Part shown: positions 6,156 through 6,307 of the stretch, one piece after another | How the letters are laid out: every line of letters begins with the position of its first letter | Position numbering within the stretch: the first letter of the stretch is position 1 | NCBI GenBank assembly: GCA_937934635.1 | Contig: CALGZD010000047.1 | Location: 1 to 6,307 of the forward strand | From: an uncultured Deinococcales bacterium | GTDB taxonomy: Bacteria > Deinococcota > Deinococci > Deinococcales > Trueperaceae | Length of the DNA: 6,307 bases | Reading direction: 5' to 3' | Program-made: the position numbers and the translations under genes | Notes under the pieces: model-generated | What the model was told of the DNA's origin: nothing | Database searches by the model: none | Seen by the model: only the letters and a program-made list of their open reading frames with translations

Positions 6156-6307
6156 GTGGCACAAGAAACAAGAAACTCAATGATTATCCCCTCATCTGCT
6201 TTGCTTATTGCAGGTATTGTTCTGCTTTTTTTAGGGCTAGGACGTGGAGGCATTTTTAGCATATTGTCTTATTGGCCGCTGATTCTGATTGCAATCAGCC
6301 TTGGCAT
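6156..6307 (+). CDS. LiaI/LiaF-like (DUF5668) transmembrane protein, 5' part only
   Basis: The gene is cut by the window end; the first 50 codons are visible. From GTG 6156 the product has a short polar start (VAQETRNSM), a hydrophobic helix (about 10-28, ALLIAGIVLLFLGLG), a glycine/arginine turn (RGG) and a second helix beginning SILSYWPLILIAISLG. The two-helix hairpin with a WPLILI motif is the pattern of the LiaI/LiaF-like transmembrane region found in small membrane proteins linked to envelope-stress sensing; the exact role is not known. AAGAAGG lies 8 bases upstream of GTG. The frame is also open up to ATG 6093, which has a poorer binding site, and ATG 6180 lies downstream. It has its own upstream region and is separated from the binding-protein gene by a terminator. 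Confidence 0.6.
   Translation, partial: MAQETRNSMIIPSSALLIAGIVLLFLGLGRGGIFSILSYWPLILIAISLG

Overview
The window is AT-rich and looks like the chromosome of a Gram-negative bacterium, probably a marine-type gammaproteobacterium. The support is a PilX-like type IV pilus protein, a PsuG close to the E. coli enzyme, an exported UgpB-like binding protein, and intergenic hairpins of a kind common in that group. The taxonomic placement is inference and weak below phylum level.

Layout. Bases 1-109 are a short lead-in. A long plus-strand gene (110-1759) encodes a pilin-like protein with a PilX-type N-terminus and a large repetitive exported domain. It converges on psuG (minus strand, 1931-2845), and a hairpin at 1782-1812 can end transcription from both sides. 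psuG (pseudouridine-5'-phosphate glycosidase) is divergent from deoC (2915-3991, deoxyribose-phosphate aldolase) across 69 bases. Next comes a 484-base non-coding stretch with a 12-base palindrome, a bulged hairpin, a second perfect hairpin and a perfect 15-base tandem duplication. A secreted UgpB-like ABC substrate-binding protein follows (4476-5720). After it lie 435 bases holding a strong terminator-like hairpin. The window ends inside a small membrane protein (6156 onward) resembling the LiaI/LiaF (DUF5668) transmembrane region.

How the genes fit together. psuG and deoC both break down nucleoside-derived sugar phosphates: PsuG releases ribose 5-phosphate and uracil from pseudouridine 5'-phosphate, and DeoC splits 2-deoxyribose 5-phosphate. 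Their divergent arrangement suggests a salvage locus. The expected partners (psuK kinase, a nucleoside transporter, deoA/deoB/deoD) are not in the window. The binding protein has no permease or ATPase genes beside it here. The pilus gene appears unrelated in function to its neighbours. I see no mobile element, CRISPR array, toxin-antitoxin pair or defence system, and no convincing new multi-gene system. The most unusual features are the enlarged PilX-like protein, the lysine-rich N-terminal extension on DeoC whose start codon overlaps a perfect TATAAT, and the structured gap between deoC and the binding-protein gene.
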